Source: Patulibacter sp. SYSU D01012
GTDB taxonomy: Bacteria; Actinomycetota; Thermoleophilia; Solirubrobacterales; Solirubrobacteraceae
Direction of reading: 5' to 3'
DNA: 64,000 bases
NCBI RefSeq assembly: GCF_017916475.1
Contig: NZ_JAFMTB010000003.1
Span: forward strand, 222,009 to 286,008
The number at the start of each line of letters is the position of its first letter. Position 1 is the first letter of the stretch. Position numbers and translations under genes: made by a program. The notes under the pieces are model-generated. The model ran no database searches and was not told where the DNA came from. It was given only the letters and a program-made list of their open reading frames with translations. Positions 1-7,464 of this stretch are shown piece after piece.

Positions 1-660
1 GCCCGCCGCCAGCGCACGGCCGACGAGACGGGCGTGCCGGTCGACGAGCAGCCGTGGGAGGTCCCGTACCTGCCGATCGACCCGCACGACGTGGGCCGCG
101 ACTACGAGGCCGTCATCCGCGTCAACAGCCAGTCCGGCAAGGGTGGCATGGCGTACCTGATGAAGGCCGAGCACGGCCTGGAGCTGCCCAAGCGCCTGCA
201 GGCCGAGTTCTCGCAGCTCGTCCAGGCCCGCACGGACGCCGAGGGCGGCGAGGTCTCCGCCGCGCGGCTGTGGGACATCTTCTCCGACGCCTACCTGGCC
301 GGCAGCGCCACGCCGTGGGGCCGCTACCGCGTGTGGGAGCACCGCACCGCGTCGCAGGCCGACGGCCGCGACCAGCTCGACGTGCAGCTCGACGTCGACG
401 GGCGCCCCGAGCACCTGCACGGCCTCGGCAACGGCCCGATCGACGCGTTCCTGCAGGCGCTCCGCGGCCGCGGGGTCGAGGTGCAGGTGCGCGACTACGT
501 CGAGCACGCGATCGGCGCGGGCGGCGACGCGAAGGCCGCGTCGTACGTCGAGTGCGAGATCGACGGCGCCACGTGGTGGGGCGTCGGGATCCACGAGAAC
601 ATCGTCCGCGCGTCGCTCGACGCGATCGTCAGCGCGGTCAACCGCGCGGTGCGGGGGTAG
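1..660 (+). CDS. leuA: 2-isopropylmalate synthase, C-terminal part (5' truncated by window edge)
   Basis: The frame is open from base 1 and gives 219 residues. The enzyme condenses acetyl-CoA with 2-oxoisovalerate in the first committed step of leucine synthesis. The visible part starts in the linker after the TIM barrel (EVPYLPIDPHDVGRDYEAVI), passes through RVNSQSGKGGMAYLM, and ends in the LeuA dimer/regulatory domain (from about residue 80; LGNGPIDAFLQAL), which binds leucine for feedback inhibition in this family. The linker style fits the long actinobacterial/proteobacterial form. The catalytic domain lies outside the window. An internal ATG-like start at 34 is only an in-frame codon. 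I am confident of the family. Nothing upstream can be judged. Confidence 0.95.
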   Translation, partial: ARRQRTADETGVPVDEQPWEVPYLPIDPHDVGRDYEAVIRVNSQSGKGGMAYLMKAEHGLELPKRLQAEFSQLVQARTDAEGGEVSAARLWDIFSDAYLAGSATPWGRYRVWEHRTASQADGRDQLDVQLDVDGRPEHLHGLGNGPIDAFLQALRGRGVEVQVRDYVEHAIGAGGDAKAASYVECEIDGATWWGVGIHENIVRASLDAIVSAVNRAVRG

Positions 661-714
661 GGCGCGGGCCTGCACGCGGGGGCGAGGACGGCCCTCCGCC
701 GGCGTCCGTGACGC

Positions 715-1035
715 TCACGCGCGCGGTCGGCGCGCCAGGACGTCGCGCACGACGGCGGCCGTGGCGGCCGTGACCGCCGCGATGGCTGCGGCGGCCGTCG
801 CGGCCACGGCGACAGCGAGGGCGATCAGCTCGCGGTCCTCCCAGAGCAGCTGGTCCGCCGTGCACGTCTGGGCCCGTTCGCCCGGCGGGCCGCAGTCCTC
901 GAGGGTCGGCCCGGGCAGACCGACGGCGTGCCCCGCCACGAGGTTCGTCGCGACCCAGCACGCGACGGCGAGCAGCGCGAGGACCCAGGCCGCACGGAAC
1001 GCCCGGCGGGCGAGGGGGCCGAGGGCGGGGGACAT
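715..1035 (-). CDS. Small membrane protein, function unknown
   Basis: A 106-residue protein with two predicted membrane segments: about residues 12-36 (FRAAWVLALLAVACWVATNL) and about 70-95 (alanine/valine-rich, ending VVRDVLARRPRA). The loop between them carries two cysteines (LEDCGPPGERAQTCTADQ) that could form a disulphide if the loop is outside. I recognise no family. Third codon positions are nearly all G or C, as in surrounding real genes, which is the main argument that it is coded. It is convergent with leuA, 54 bp away, and divergent from the MarR gene. No function is assigned. Confidence 0.6.
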   Translation of the reverse strand: MSPALGPLARRAFRAAWVLALLAVACWVATNLVAGHAVGLPGPTLEDCGPPGERAQTCTADQLLWEDRELIALAVAVAATAAAAIAAVTAATAAVVRDVLARRPRA

Positions 1036-1112
1036 CGCCCCAGGGTAGTCCGGTGCGGGGCGGCCGTCGGTGGTGCGGGGCGCGGCCCATGACCGCCGGC
1101 CGGACCGCTCGC

Positions 1113-1118
1113 TAGCCT
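1113..1118 (+). promoter_or_regulatory. Probable -10 element (TAGCCT) of the marR transcript
   Basis: TAGCCT matches the TANNNT hexamer seen before many starts in this window. It ends 9 nt before a GTG at 1128, the spacing seen elsewhere for leaderless starts. That GTG opens a 14-codon reading frame rather than marR itself. No good -35 is visible. Confidence 0.45.
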
Positions 1119-1127
1119 GCGGCGACC

Positions 1128-1172
1128 GTGCCCGCCCGTGACGAGCGCCGCCGGCGAGGGGGACCCGCGTGA
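1128..1172 (+). CDS. Possible 14-residue leader peptide upstream of marR
   Basis: GTG at 1128 lies 9 nt after the TAGCCT hexamer. It opens a 14-codon frame (MPARDERRRRGGPA) whose TGA (1170-1172) overlaps the GTG of marR (1169-1171) in a GTGA junction. If the transcript is leaderless, ribosomes would read this peptide first and reinitiate at marR. The peptide is arginine-rich, with a run of four Arg codons. Third-position GC is weaker than in true genes, so it may only be a 5' leader that happens to be open. Ribosome profiling or a start-codon reporter fusion would decide. Confidence 0.3.
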   Translation: MPARDERRRRGGPA

Positions 1173-1684
1173 GCGGCGCCCCGCGCGACGGCGTCCCCGA
1201 GACCTTCGCCGAGCCCGTCGTCCCGGACGACGTCGAGCACCTGCAGTCCTCGGTGAACTACCTGGCGATGTGGGCGGCGTCGGGCCGGCTGCGCCGCGAC
1301 CTGATGGCGGCGGCGGACTTCCCCCTCGCCGACGACGTGCCGGCGTTCCTCGTGATCAACCGGCTGCTCTACATCGGCGCCGCGCGGCCGACGGCGCTGG
1401 CCGAGGCGCTGCAGACCGGGCGGTCGAACGTCTCGAAGATCGTGCGCCGCCTGGAGGACGCGCGCCTGGTCGCGCGGGTGCCGGACCCCGACGACGAGCG
1501 GGCCGTGCTCGTCGCGATGACGGCGGACGGCCGCGCGGCGGCCGAGCGGATCGCCGCGGCGGGGCGCGAGATGGCGATGGCCGAGGTCGGCGACCTGACG
1601 GCCGACGAGGTCGAGACGCTGCGCGTGCTGCTGGCCAAGGTGGCGCGGGGCCTGAGCCGGCGCTACCCGCTCGACCGCGTGTGA
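1169..1684 (+). CDS. MarR-family transcriptional regulator
   Basis: 171 residues, a normal MarR length. The winged helix spans about residues 60-130: a helix-turn-helix (PTALAEALQTGRSNVSKIVRRLEDARLVAR) followed by the wing with the family motif DPDDERAVLVAMTADGRA. These proteins are dimeric DNA-binding repressors that usually answer small phenolics, oxidants or drugs. The start is GTG at 1169, which has a GAGGGGG Shine-Dalgarno-like run about 8 nt upstream. It may be coupled to a short upstream frame. The downstream neighbour, a DHFR-like reductase, is convergent, so the target is not obvious. It could instead regulate itself. Confidence 0.88.
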   Translation: MSGAPRDGVPETFAEPVVPDDVEHLQSSVNYLAMWAASGRLRRDLMAAADFPLADDVPAFLVINRLLYIGAARPTALAEALQTGRSNVSKIVRRLEDARLVARVPDPDDERAVLVAMTADGRAAAERIAAAGREMAMAEVGDLTADEVETLRVLLAKVARGLSRRYPLDRV

Positions 1685-1747
1685 GCCTCGGCGCGCGTGG
1701 CTCCGGGTGCGGCGGCCGCAGGGCCGGCGGGTCGGGGCGCGCCGGCC

Positions 1748-2296
1748 TCAGGACCGTCGGCCGTAGCGCAGCCAGAGCGTGCCCGAGGCGAACGTGCGGC
1801 TCTCCAGCAGTCGCAGGTCCAGGCGCTGCGGCGGCAGATAGCGCTTGCCGGCGCCGACCACGACGGGGACCACCCACATGCGGAACTCGTCGATCAGGTC
1901 GACGACCGACGCAGCCAGCGTGGCGCCGCCCAGGTCGAGGTGCCCGCCCGGCTGTCGCTTGAGCCGCGCGATCTCGGCGCGGGCGTCGGCGGAGCGGACT
2001 AGCCGGCAGCCCGCGCCGACCTCGTCCAGCGTGTCCGAGAAGACGATCCGCGGCCGCGCCACGTAGGCGCGGGCGAACTCGCGCTCGATCGGCTCCTCCG
2101 CGTCGACGGCGCCCGGCCAGTACGGCTCCATCGTCTCGTACATCCGGCGGCCGAACAGGAACGCCTGCGCCGCCTGGGCCTGGGCGTTGGCCAGGCGGTG
2201 GACCTCGGCGTCGGGCGCCGACCAGTCGAACGCGCCCGTCTCGTCCTCGACGAACCCGTCGAGCGACACGCCGAGGCTGTAGACGAGCGTCGCCAT
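1748..2296 (-). CDS. Dihydrofolate reductase-like (RibD C-terminal family) reductase
   Basis: 182 residues. The start (MATLVYSLGVSLDGFVED), the ALFGRRMYE-like segment (FLFGRRMYETMEPYW) and the late GGATLAASVVDLIDEFRMWV followed by PVVVGAGKRYL are those of the small actinobacterial dihydrofolate reductase / RibD_C family. Members bind NADPH and reduce mostly unknown pteridine- or riboflavin-like substrates. The short chain and lack of a deaminase domain argue against riboflavin RibD itself. The ATG at 2296 is preceded at 6 nt by CAGAGT, fitting the leaderless pattern of the window. It is convergent with marR. The substrate cannot be inferred. Confidence 0.85.
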   Translation of the reverse strand: MATLVYSLGVSLDGFVEDETGAFDWSAPDAEVHRLANAQAQAAQAFLFGRRMYETMEPYWPGAVDAEEPIEREFARAYVARPRIVFSDTLDEVGAGCRLVRSADARAEIARLKRQPGGHLDLGGATLAASVVDLIDEFRMWVVPVVVGAGKRYLPPQRLDLRLLESRTFASGTLWLRYGRRS

Positions 2297-2418
2297 GGCT
2301 CGACTCTGCCAGACGCCCGACGGGCCGTCAGGCGATATACGTCATCGCGGCGATCGCGGTGAGCACGAGGAGCACCTGGGGGCGCGGCACGCGTGTCGGG
2401 AGGCCGATGAGCCCCCGG

Positions 2419-2961
2419 TCACCGGGGGTTGCAACCAAGCGCGCGAAGCAGCGCGTGACTCTCGCGGATCGTGGTGATGTGCAGCACCGCGTCCACCTTG
2501 ATCGGGCGCTTCACGCCTTCGATCTTGATCTCCAACGGGACGACTGCCCCGTCCTGGCCCTTCCGGGCCGCCGGCGGGGGATCGTCCTGGCCGACGGAGT
2601 TGCCGTAGCAGTGTCGCGACGCGCGGCCGTACGCTTCGGCTTCGGCGTCCGGGCCCGCCCCCTGCACGTAGAACAGCGCGCCGGCTCCGTCGTCTCCGGC
2701 CGGCAGGCGCCGATTGAACCGGGCGCTAACCGAGACCGACTGCGGCGGCTCACCCGGCTCGACCTTGCTGCCCAAGATCACCGGCTGACGGGTGAGGTGG
2801 TAGCCGCCGGCCGCGTGCTTGGGCAGGTCCTTCGTCGGCGTCGGCCGAGCCGGCTCTCGTCCTCCGCTCCCGGTGGAGGCACCGGAGGACGAGCTCCCGC
2901 ACGCCGCCGCGCTGAGCGCGGCGAGCGTGAGCATTCCGATCGTCGTCCTTCTGAGCGTCAT
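2419..2961 (-). CDS. Putative lipoprotein, function unknown
   Basis: 180 residues from the ATG at 2961. The N-terminus is a lipoprotein signal: charged MTLRRTT, hydrophobic core IGMLTLAALSAA, then a lipobox-like AAAC with the cysteine near residue 20, followed by a Ser/Gly-rich tether (GSSSSGASTGSG). The mature part has no motif I recognise. It carries one cysteine about mid-chain (ASRHCYGNSVGQ) and one near the end (LRALGCNPR), a possible disulphide, and a run of beta-type segments. The frame is open further upstream to 3324, but only this start places a signal peptide first. It is probably anchored outside the membrane. It is not obviously linked to its neighbours. Confidence 0.7.
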   Translation of the reverse strand: MTLRRTTIGMLTLAALSAAACGSSSSGASTGSGGREPARPTPTKDLPKHAAGGYHLTRQPVILGSKVEPGEPPQSVSVSARFNRRLPAGDDGAGALFYVQGAGPDAEAEAYGRASRHCYGNSVGQDDPPPAARKGQDGAVVPLEIKIEGVKRPIKVDAVLHITTIRESHALLRALGCNPR

Positions 2962-3128
2962 AGCCGGTTGCTGGGGGGCGCCGCAAGCGTACTTCTGCGT
3001 TGCGGTCCGCGTGCAGAGATGCGAGCGGAACGCCCGGCCGGGAATGAACACCCAGCGTCCCAGTCTCGCGCGCGCCGGGGTGGCCCGCCTCCGCGCCGGG
3101 ACCGCGGGCCGCGCGCTCCGACAAACTA

Positions 3129-3158
3129 TTGTCCTGGCGACACAAAACGCGCTATGGT
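3129..3158 (+). promoter_or_regulatory. Probable promoter of the isomerase-like gene
   Basis: TTGTCC at 3129-3134 and TATGGT at 3153-3158 are separated by 18 bp in one of the few AT-richer patches here. ACAAACTATTGT at 3121-3132, an imperfect inverted repeat, overlaps the -35 and could be an operator. The predicted start of transcription leaves a leader of about 70 nt before the GTG. Confidence 0.45.
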
Positions 3159-3235
3159 CGCCGCAGCCCGCCCCGGACCCCGCGACCCGCGCGGGGCGCC
3201 GCGGCGTCCGACCCGCGTGCCGAGGAGGCCCCGCC

Positions 3236-4675
3236 GTGACCCCGCCGACCCCCACCGCCGACCTGCTGCCGCCCGTCGCCCGACGCCAGGTCCGGATCGG
3301 GCTCGTCGCCGGCGGCCTGGGCACGTACTGGCCGCAGTTCCCGGGCCTGCTGCCGCAGCTGCAGGCGTCCGCGCGCTACGTGTCGGAGCGCTTCCGGGGC
3401 ATGGACGCCGAGGTGATCGACGCGGGGTTCGTCTCGGACGCGCAGGAGGGCGCCACCGCGGCCGAGCTGCTGCGCCGGGCCGACCCCGACCTGATCGTCC
3501 TCTTCCTGACGACGTACCTGACGAGCTCGATGGTGCTGCCGATCGCGCAGCGGTCCGGCGCGCCCGTGCTGGTCATCGACCTGCAGCCGACGGAGCGGAT
3601 GGACCACGCCACCTTCGACACCGGCGACTGGCTCGCGTACTGCGGGCAGTGCTCGGTGCCCGAGGTCGGCAACGTCTTCCGCCGTGCCGGCGTGCCGTTC
3701 CGCTCCGTCTCCGGTCACCTGCGCCAGGACGCCGCGTGGGCGCGCGTCGAGCGCTGGATCCAGGCGGCGAAGATCCGCGCCGCGCTGCGGCACGGCCGGC
3801 ACGGCCTGATGGGGCACGTCTACCCCGGCATGCTCGACGTCTCGACCGACCTGACCCTGCTGCCCGCGACGTTCGGCAGCCACGTCGAGGTGCTCGAGCT
3901 CGACGACCTGCGCCAGCGCGTCGAGCGCGTGACGGACGCCGAGACGGCCGCCCGGATGGACCTGGCGCGGCAGGTCTTCACCCTCGACGACACCGTGCAG
4001 GACGAGGACTTCGCGTGGGGGGCCAAGGTCTCCGTCGCGCTGGACCGGCTCGTCGACGACTTCGCGCTCGACACCCTCGCGTACTACCACCGCGGCCTGG
4101 ACGGCGAGCTGCACGAGCGGCTGGGCGCGGGGATGATCCTCGGCGCGTCGCTGCTGACCGCCCGCGGCGTGCCGGCCACCGGCGAGTACGAGCTGCGGAC
4201 CTCGGTCGCGCAGCTCGTCACGCAGGTGGCCGGGGCCGGCGGCTCGTTCTGCGAGATCCAGGCGCTGGACTTCGAGGACGGCGTCGTCGAGATGGGGCAC
4301 GACGGCCCGGCGCACCTGGCGGTCGCCAGCCGCGACCCGCTCCTGCGCGGGCTCGGCGTCTTCCACGGCAAGCGCGGCTGGGGCGTGTCGGTCGAGTTCG
4401 ACGTCCGGCCGGGCCCCGTGACCCTCGTCGGGCTGGGACAGGACCGCGACGGCACCCTGGCCCTGATCGTCTCCGAGGGCGCCGTCGTCCCCGGTCCGCT
4501 GCTGGCGATCGGCAACACCACGAGCCGCGTGGACTTCGGGCGCGACCCGGGGGAGTGGGTGGACGAGTGGTCCGCCACGGGCATCGGCCACCACTGGTCG
4601 CTGTCGCTCGGCCACCGCGCGGCGGACTACCGCGCCGCCGCCGACCTGCTGGGTATCCCCTTCCGCGTGGTCTGA
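3236..4675 (+). CDS. L-fucose/L-arabinose isomerase-like protein
   Basis: 479 residues, close to the usual 470-600 for the L-fucose/arabinose isomerase superfamily. These enzymes use a metal ion to interconvert aldoses and ketoses. The N-terminal domain has the family pattern (RIGLVAGGLGTYWPQFPGL, then DPDLIVLFLTTYLTSS, VLVIDLQPTERMDHATF). The middle contains the YPGMLDVSTDL segment and the C-terminal half holds acidic/histidine positions (SFCEIQALDF, HHWSLSLGHRA). I chose GTG 3236 because a GAGGAGG Shine-Dalgarno sits just upstream (3221-3227) and earlier in-frame starts lie in the promoter. The exact sugar cannot be told from sequence. No kinase or transporter gene accompanies it. A perfect hairpin follows the stop. 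Confidence 0.8.
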   Translation: MTPPTPTADLLPPVARRQVRIGLVAGGLGTYWPQFPGLLPQLQASARYVSERFRGMDAEVIDAGFVSDAQEGATAAELLRRADPDLIVLFLTTYLTSSMVLPIAQRSGAPVLVIDLQPTERMDHATFDTGDWLAYCGQCSVPEVGNVFRRAGVPFRSVSGHLRQDAAWARVERWIQAAKIRAALRHGRHGLMGHVYPGMLDVSTDLTLLPATFGSHVEVLELDDLRQRVERVTDAETAARMDLARQVFTLDDTVQDEDFAWGAKVSVALDRLVDDFALDTLAYYHRGLDGELHERLGAGMILGASLLTARGVPATGEYELRTSVAQLVTQVAGAGGSFCEIQALDFEDGVVEMGHDGPAHLAVASRDPLLRGLGVFHGKRGWGVSVEFDVRPGPVTLVGLGQDRDGTLALIVSEGAVVPGPLLAIGNTTSRVDFGRDPGEWVDEWSATGIGHHWSLSLGHRAADYRAAADLLGIPFRVV

Positions 4676-4680
4676 GTCGG

Positions 4681-4703
4681 CGGGGGCGGTGCGCCCGCCC
4701 CCG
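4681..4703. terminator. Hairpin between convergent genes
   Basis: CGGGGGCGG (4681-4689) pairs with CCGCCCCCG (4695-4703) around a 5-nt loop, 5 bp after the isomerase stop. The MFS gene ends at 4775 on the other strand, so it may serve both directions. No T-tract is present. Confidence 0.55.
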
Positions 4704-4774
4704 GCCGTGCGCGGCGGGCGGCCCCAGCGCGCGGCGGGCGGGCGCCCGCGTCCGGGCCGGGCGCCCACGCCCGC

Positions 4775-6250
4775 TCAGGCGGCCGCGGCCGGCGCGGCCT
4801 CCTCGTCGGCGGCGCCCGCGGCCACCGGGATGACGAGGGCGATCGCGGCGCCGACGAGCGCGGCGCCGGCGCAGATGGCGAAGAGGGTGCGGTACGCGCC
4901 GAGCGACGGCAGCGCGACGCCGGCCAGGGTGATCGTCTGCGACGCCAGAAGCGTGCCGCCCGCCGCGCTGGCGAGCGAGCTGCCGACGCTGCGGAAGAGC
5001 GTGTTGAGCCCGTTGGCCGCGGCCAGCTCGCGCCTGTGGGCGCCGCGCATGATCAGCGCCGGCATGGCGGCGTAGGCGATGCCCGTGCCCGCGCCCGCGA
5101 CGGTCGTGCCCAGGATGATCTGCCAGAAGGCGTCGACCAGCACGATGCGCAGGAGGAAGCCGACCGCGACGATCGCCGCGCCGATCGCGAGCGTCAGCTT
5201 GGGGCCGTAGCGGTTCGTCAGCTTGGCGGAGACGGGGGAGAGCAGCAGCATCGCGACGCCGCTGGGCAGCATCGCCAGGCCCGACGCCAGGACGGACGTG
5301 CCGAAGCCGTAGCCCGACTCCGGCGGCGCCTGGACGTACGAGGCGGTGCCGATCAGGCTGGCGAAGAGCGCGAAGCCGACGCACAGCGACGCCACGTTCG
5401 TCAGCAGCAGGCCGGGCCGGGCGTTGCTGCGCACGTCGACGAGTGGCGAGCGTGTGCGGCGCTCGGTCAGCACGAACACGACGACCAGGACCGCGGCGGC
5501 GGCGAGCAGGCCGAGCGTGCGGGCGTCGCCCCAGCCCCAGCGGTTGGCCTGCGCGAGCGGCAGCAGCAGGCAGACGAGCGTGGCGCTCAGCAGGACGGTG
5601 CCCACGACGTCGAACCGCTCCTTCGCCCGGCCGCGCTCGGGGGCGTCGACGGCGAACGCGATGCCGACGACCGCGGCGACGCCGCCGGCCGCGCAGATCC
5701 AGAAGAGCACGTGGTAGTCGGCGTGCTCGGCCACGAGCGCGGCGAGCGGCAGGCCGAGCGCGCCGCCGATGCCCAGCGTGGCGCTGACGAGCGCGATGCC
5801 GCCGGCCGCCCGCTCGCGCGGCAGGACCGAGCCGATCAGGCTGATGCCCAGCGGGATCGCCGCGGCGGACACGCCGGTGATCGCCCGGCCGACGATCAGC
5901 AGCGCCAGCCCGTCCGCCAGCGCGCAGACGAGCGAGCCGGCGGCGAGGGCGCCCGCGGCGACGAGCAGCATGCGGCGCTTGCCGAGCATGTCGCCCAGCC
6001 GCCCCATGACGGGCACCGCGATCGCGCCGACGAGCAGCGTCGACGTCAGGAGCCAGGCCGCGTCACCGGTCGACGCGCCGACGTCGGCCTGGATCTCGCC
6101 CATCACCGGGACGAGCAGCGACTGCGTCAGGGCGACGAGCACGCCGCAGACCGCCACGATGGCGAGCGCGGCGACCTGGCGGGGCTCCCATCCGTCTTCG
6201 TGGCCGGCGGACGGCGCGTGGGCGGGGCGGGGTACGGTCGTGCTGGACAT
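4775..6250 (-). CDS. MFS drug-efflux-type transporter (DHA2-like)
   Basis: 491 residues from the ATG at 6250. It is hydrophobic throughout, with enough segments for 14 helices. Family motifs include LGDMLGKRRML after helix 2 (motif A, here MGRLGDMLGKRRM), AITGVSAAAIPLG in helix 4, and a repeat-like GPKLTLAIGAAIVAVG in the second half. Proton-driven export of drugs, dyes or antibiotics is the family role. A longer frame to 6382 would run through the operators and the divergent tetR start, so the ATG at 6250 is preferred. The intergenic region carries two palindromes likely bound by the TetR protein encoded alongside. The C-terminus is an alanine/glutamate tail. The substrate is unknown. Confidence 0.88.
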   Translation of the reverse strand: MSSTTVPRPAHAPSAGHEDGWEPRQVAALAIVAVCGVLVALTQSLLVPVMGEIQADVGASTGDAAWLLTSTLLVGAIAVPVMGRLGDMLGKRRMLLVAAGALAAGSLVCALADGLALLIVGRAITGVSAAAIPLGISLIGSVLPRERAAGGIALVSATLGIGGALGLPLAALVAEHADYHVLFWICAAGGVAAVVGIAFAVDAPERGRAKERFDVVGTVLLSATLVCLLLPLAQANRWGWGDARTLGLLAAAAVLVVVFVLTERRTRSPLVDVRSNARPGLLLTNVASLCVGFALFASLIGTASYVQAPPESGYGFGTSVLASGLAMLPSGVAMLLLSPVSAKLTNRYGPKLTLAIGAAIVAVGFLLRIVLVDAFWQIILGTTVAGAGTGIAYAAMPALIMRGAHRRELAAANGLNTLFRSVGSSLASAAGGTLLASQTITLAGVALPSLGAYRTLFAICAGAALVGAAIALVIPVAAGAADEEAAPAAAA

Positions 6251-6262
6251 GGCCTCTCGGAT

Positions 6263-6299
6263 CTCGTGGCAGTTTCTGCCTCGTGGCAGAATATGCCAC
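6263..6299. promoter_or_regulatory. Twin operator between MFS and tetR genes
   Basis: The 52-bp intergenic region holds GGCAGTTTCTGCC (6268-6280) and the perfect 17-bp palindrome GTGGCAGAATATGCCAC (6283-6299). The decamer CTCGTGGCAG is repeated at 6263-6272 and 6280-6289, exactly 17 bp apart, which puts the two sites on nearly successive turns. This is what TetR autoregulation with control of a divergent pump looks like. The GAATAT (6289-6294) inside the second site may be the -10 of tetR. Confidence 0.8.
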
Positions 6300-6302
6300 A
6301 GC

Positions 6303-6917
6303 ATGGAGCGCGATACGTCGTCGACCCCCGCGGCGCCGCCGACCCTGCGCGAGCGCAAGCGCGCCGAGGCCCGCGCCCGCACGGTCGACGTGGCGCTGGC
6401 GCTGTTCCGCGAGCGCGGCTACGAGGACGTGACCGTCAACGACATCTGCGCGGCGGCGGACATCGCGCCGCGGACGTTCTTCCGGTACTTCCCCGGCAAG
6501 GAGGACGTGCTGCTCGAGCCGGTGCGCACGATGGCCGAGCGCGTGACCGCGTTCGTCGACGCGGCGCCCGCGGACGAGGACGACGCGACGGTCGTGCGGG
6601 ACGCGATGCGCGACCTGGGCGCGCACACGCTGGCGGACGGGGGCCGGGTCCTCGGCGCACTGACCGTCGTCTCGCGCACGGACGTCCTGCGGTCGTCGCC
6701 GGCGCTGCTCATGGCCGGCCGCGAGCGGGTCCTCGCCGACCACCTGGCGGGCCGGGCCGGCGACGGACGCACGGCGGACTGGCGCACGCGGCTGCTCGTC
6801 GCACGGACGGTCGCGGGGTTCCGGGTGTGGCTGGACGAGGTCCGCCTGGAGCGGGTCGCCGACCCGCTCGCGCTGCTCGACGAGATGCTCGCCGCGGCCG
6901 CCGCGGCGCAGGACTGA
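6303..6917 (+). CDS. TetR-family repressor of the divergent efflux gene
   Basis: 204 residues. The N-terminal DNA-binding domain is classic TetR: RERKRAEARARTVDVALALF, then RGYEDVTVNDICAAADIAPR with TFFRYFPGKEDVLLEPV. The C-terminal ligand domain ends with a TetR_C-like region (FRVWLDEVRLERVADPL AL-type helices). The ATG at 6303 follows the palindromic operators directly and gives the standard short N-terminal arm; the long upstream extension of this frame would run antisense through the pump gene. The probable role is autorepression and repression of the MFS gene at 4775-6250, with release by a pump substrate. Confidence 0.92.
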   Translation: MERDTSSTPAAPPTLRERKRAEARARTVDVALALFRERGYEDVTVNDICAAADIAPRTFFRYFPGKEDVLLEPVRTMAERVTAFVDAAPADEDDATVVRDAMRDLGAHTLADGGRVLGALTVVSRTDVLRSSPALLMAGRERVLADHLAGRAGDGRTADWRTRLLVARTVAGFRVWLDEVRLERVADPLALLDEMLAAAAAAQD

Positions 6918-6940
6918 CGCGCGACGGCCGCGCCGCGGCT

Positions 6941-7306
6941 TCAGTCCCGCGGCGTGTGGCGGTGGTGCAGCATCAGGTCGTTGCCGTCGGGGTCCGTGAA
7001 GAGCGCCATGTGGCAGACGCCGGTGTCGAACGTGTCGCCGGCGAAGACGACGCCCTTGGCCTCGAGCTCGGCGCGCGCGGCGCCGACGTCGTCGACGTGC
7101 AGCGCCAGGTGGCCGTTCTTCTGCGGGGCGAAGGTGCCGCCCATCCGCTCGGGCTCCCAGAGGGCGACGCACGTGTCGCCGATCCAGAACTCGTACTCGG
7201 CGCGGTCGTCGCGCCGCAGACCGAGCGTCTCGCCGTAGAACCGGCGGGCGCGGCCGAGGTCCTGCGTGGGGACGGAGACGAAGTCGAGCGAGGCGATGGT
7301 GGGCAT
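6941..7306 (-). CDS. VOC-family (glyoxalase/bleomycin-resistance fold) protein
   Basis: 121 residues, one VOC unit of two beta-alpha-beta-beta-beta modules: MPTIASLDFVSVPTQDLGRA with RRFYGETLGLRRDD, and later NGHLALHVDDVGAARAEL, GDTFDTGVCHMALFTDPDGN, DLMLHH. Potential metal ligands are the histidine in HLALHV, the one in VCHMALF and those in DLMLHHRH. Members range from glyoxalase I to antibiotic-binding proteins and dioxygenases. Nothing here fixes the reaction. The ATG at 7306 is preceded by an AGGA about 8 nt upstream. It is convergent with tetR, with a 23-bp gap. Confidence 0.88.
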   Translation of the reverse strand: MPTIASLDFVSVPTQDLGRARRFYGETLGLRRDDRAEYEFWIGDTCVALWEPERMGGTFAPQKNGHLALHVDDVGAARAELEAKGVVFAGDTFDTGVCHMALFTDPDGNDLMLHHRHTPRD

Positions 7307-7464
7307 GGTGTGGTCCTGTGATCGGGTGCGGTGGCCGCAGCATGCCCGTTCCAGCGGTCAGGGGGTGACCGCTTTCGTCCCCGGCGTCCCGATCGGCCCC
7401 CGGGAACGACCGCGCCCCCGGCGCCGCGAGGCGGCCGGGGGCGCGGATCTGCGTGGGGTAGGGG

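Noticed and set aside
2295-2477. Small plus-strand frame between the DHFR-like and lipoprotein genes
   Set aside because: Its codons lack the third-position GC pattern and it runs antisense into the lipoprotein gene.
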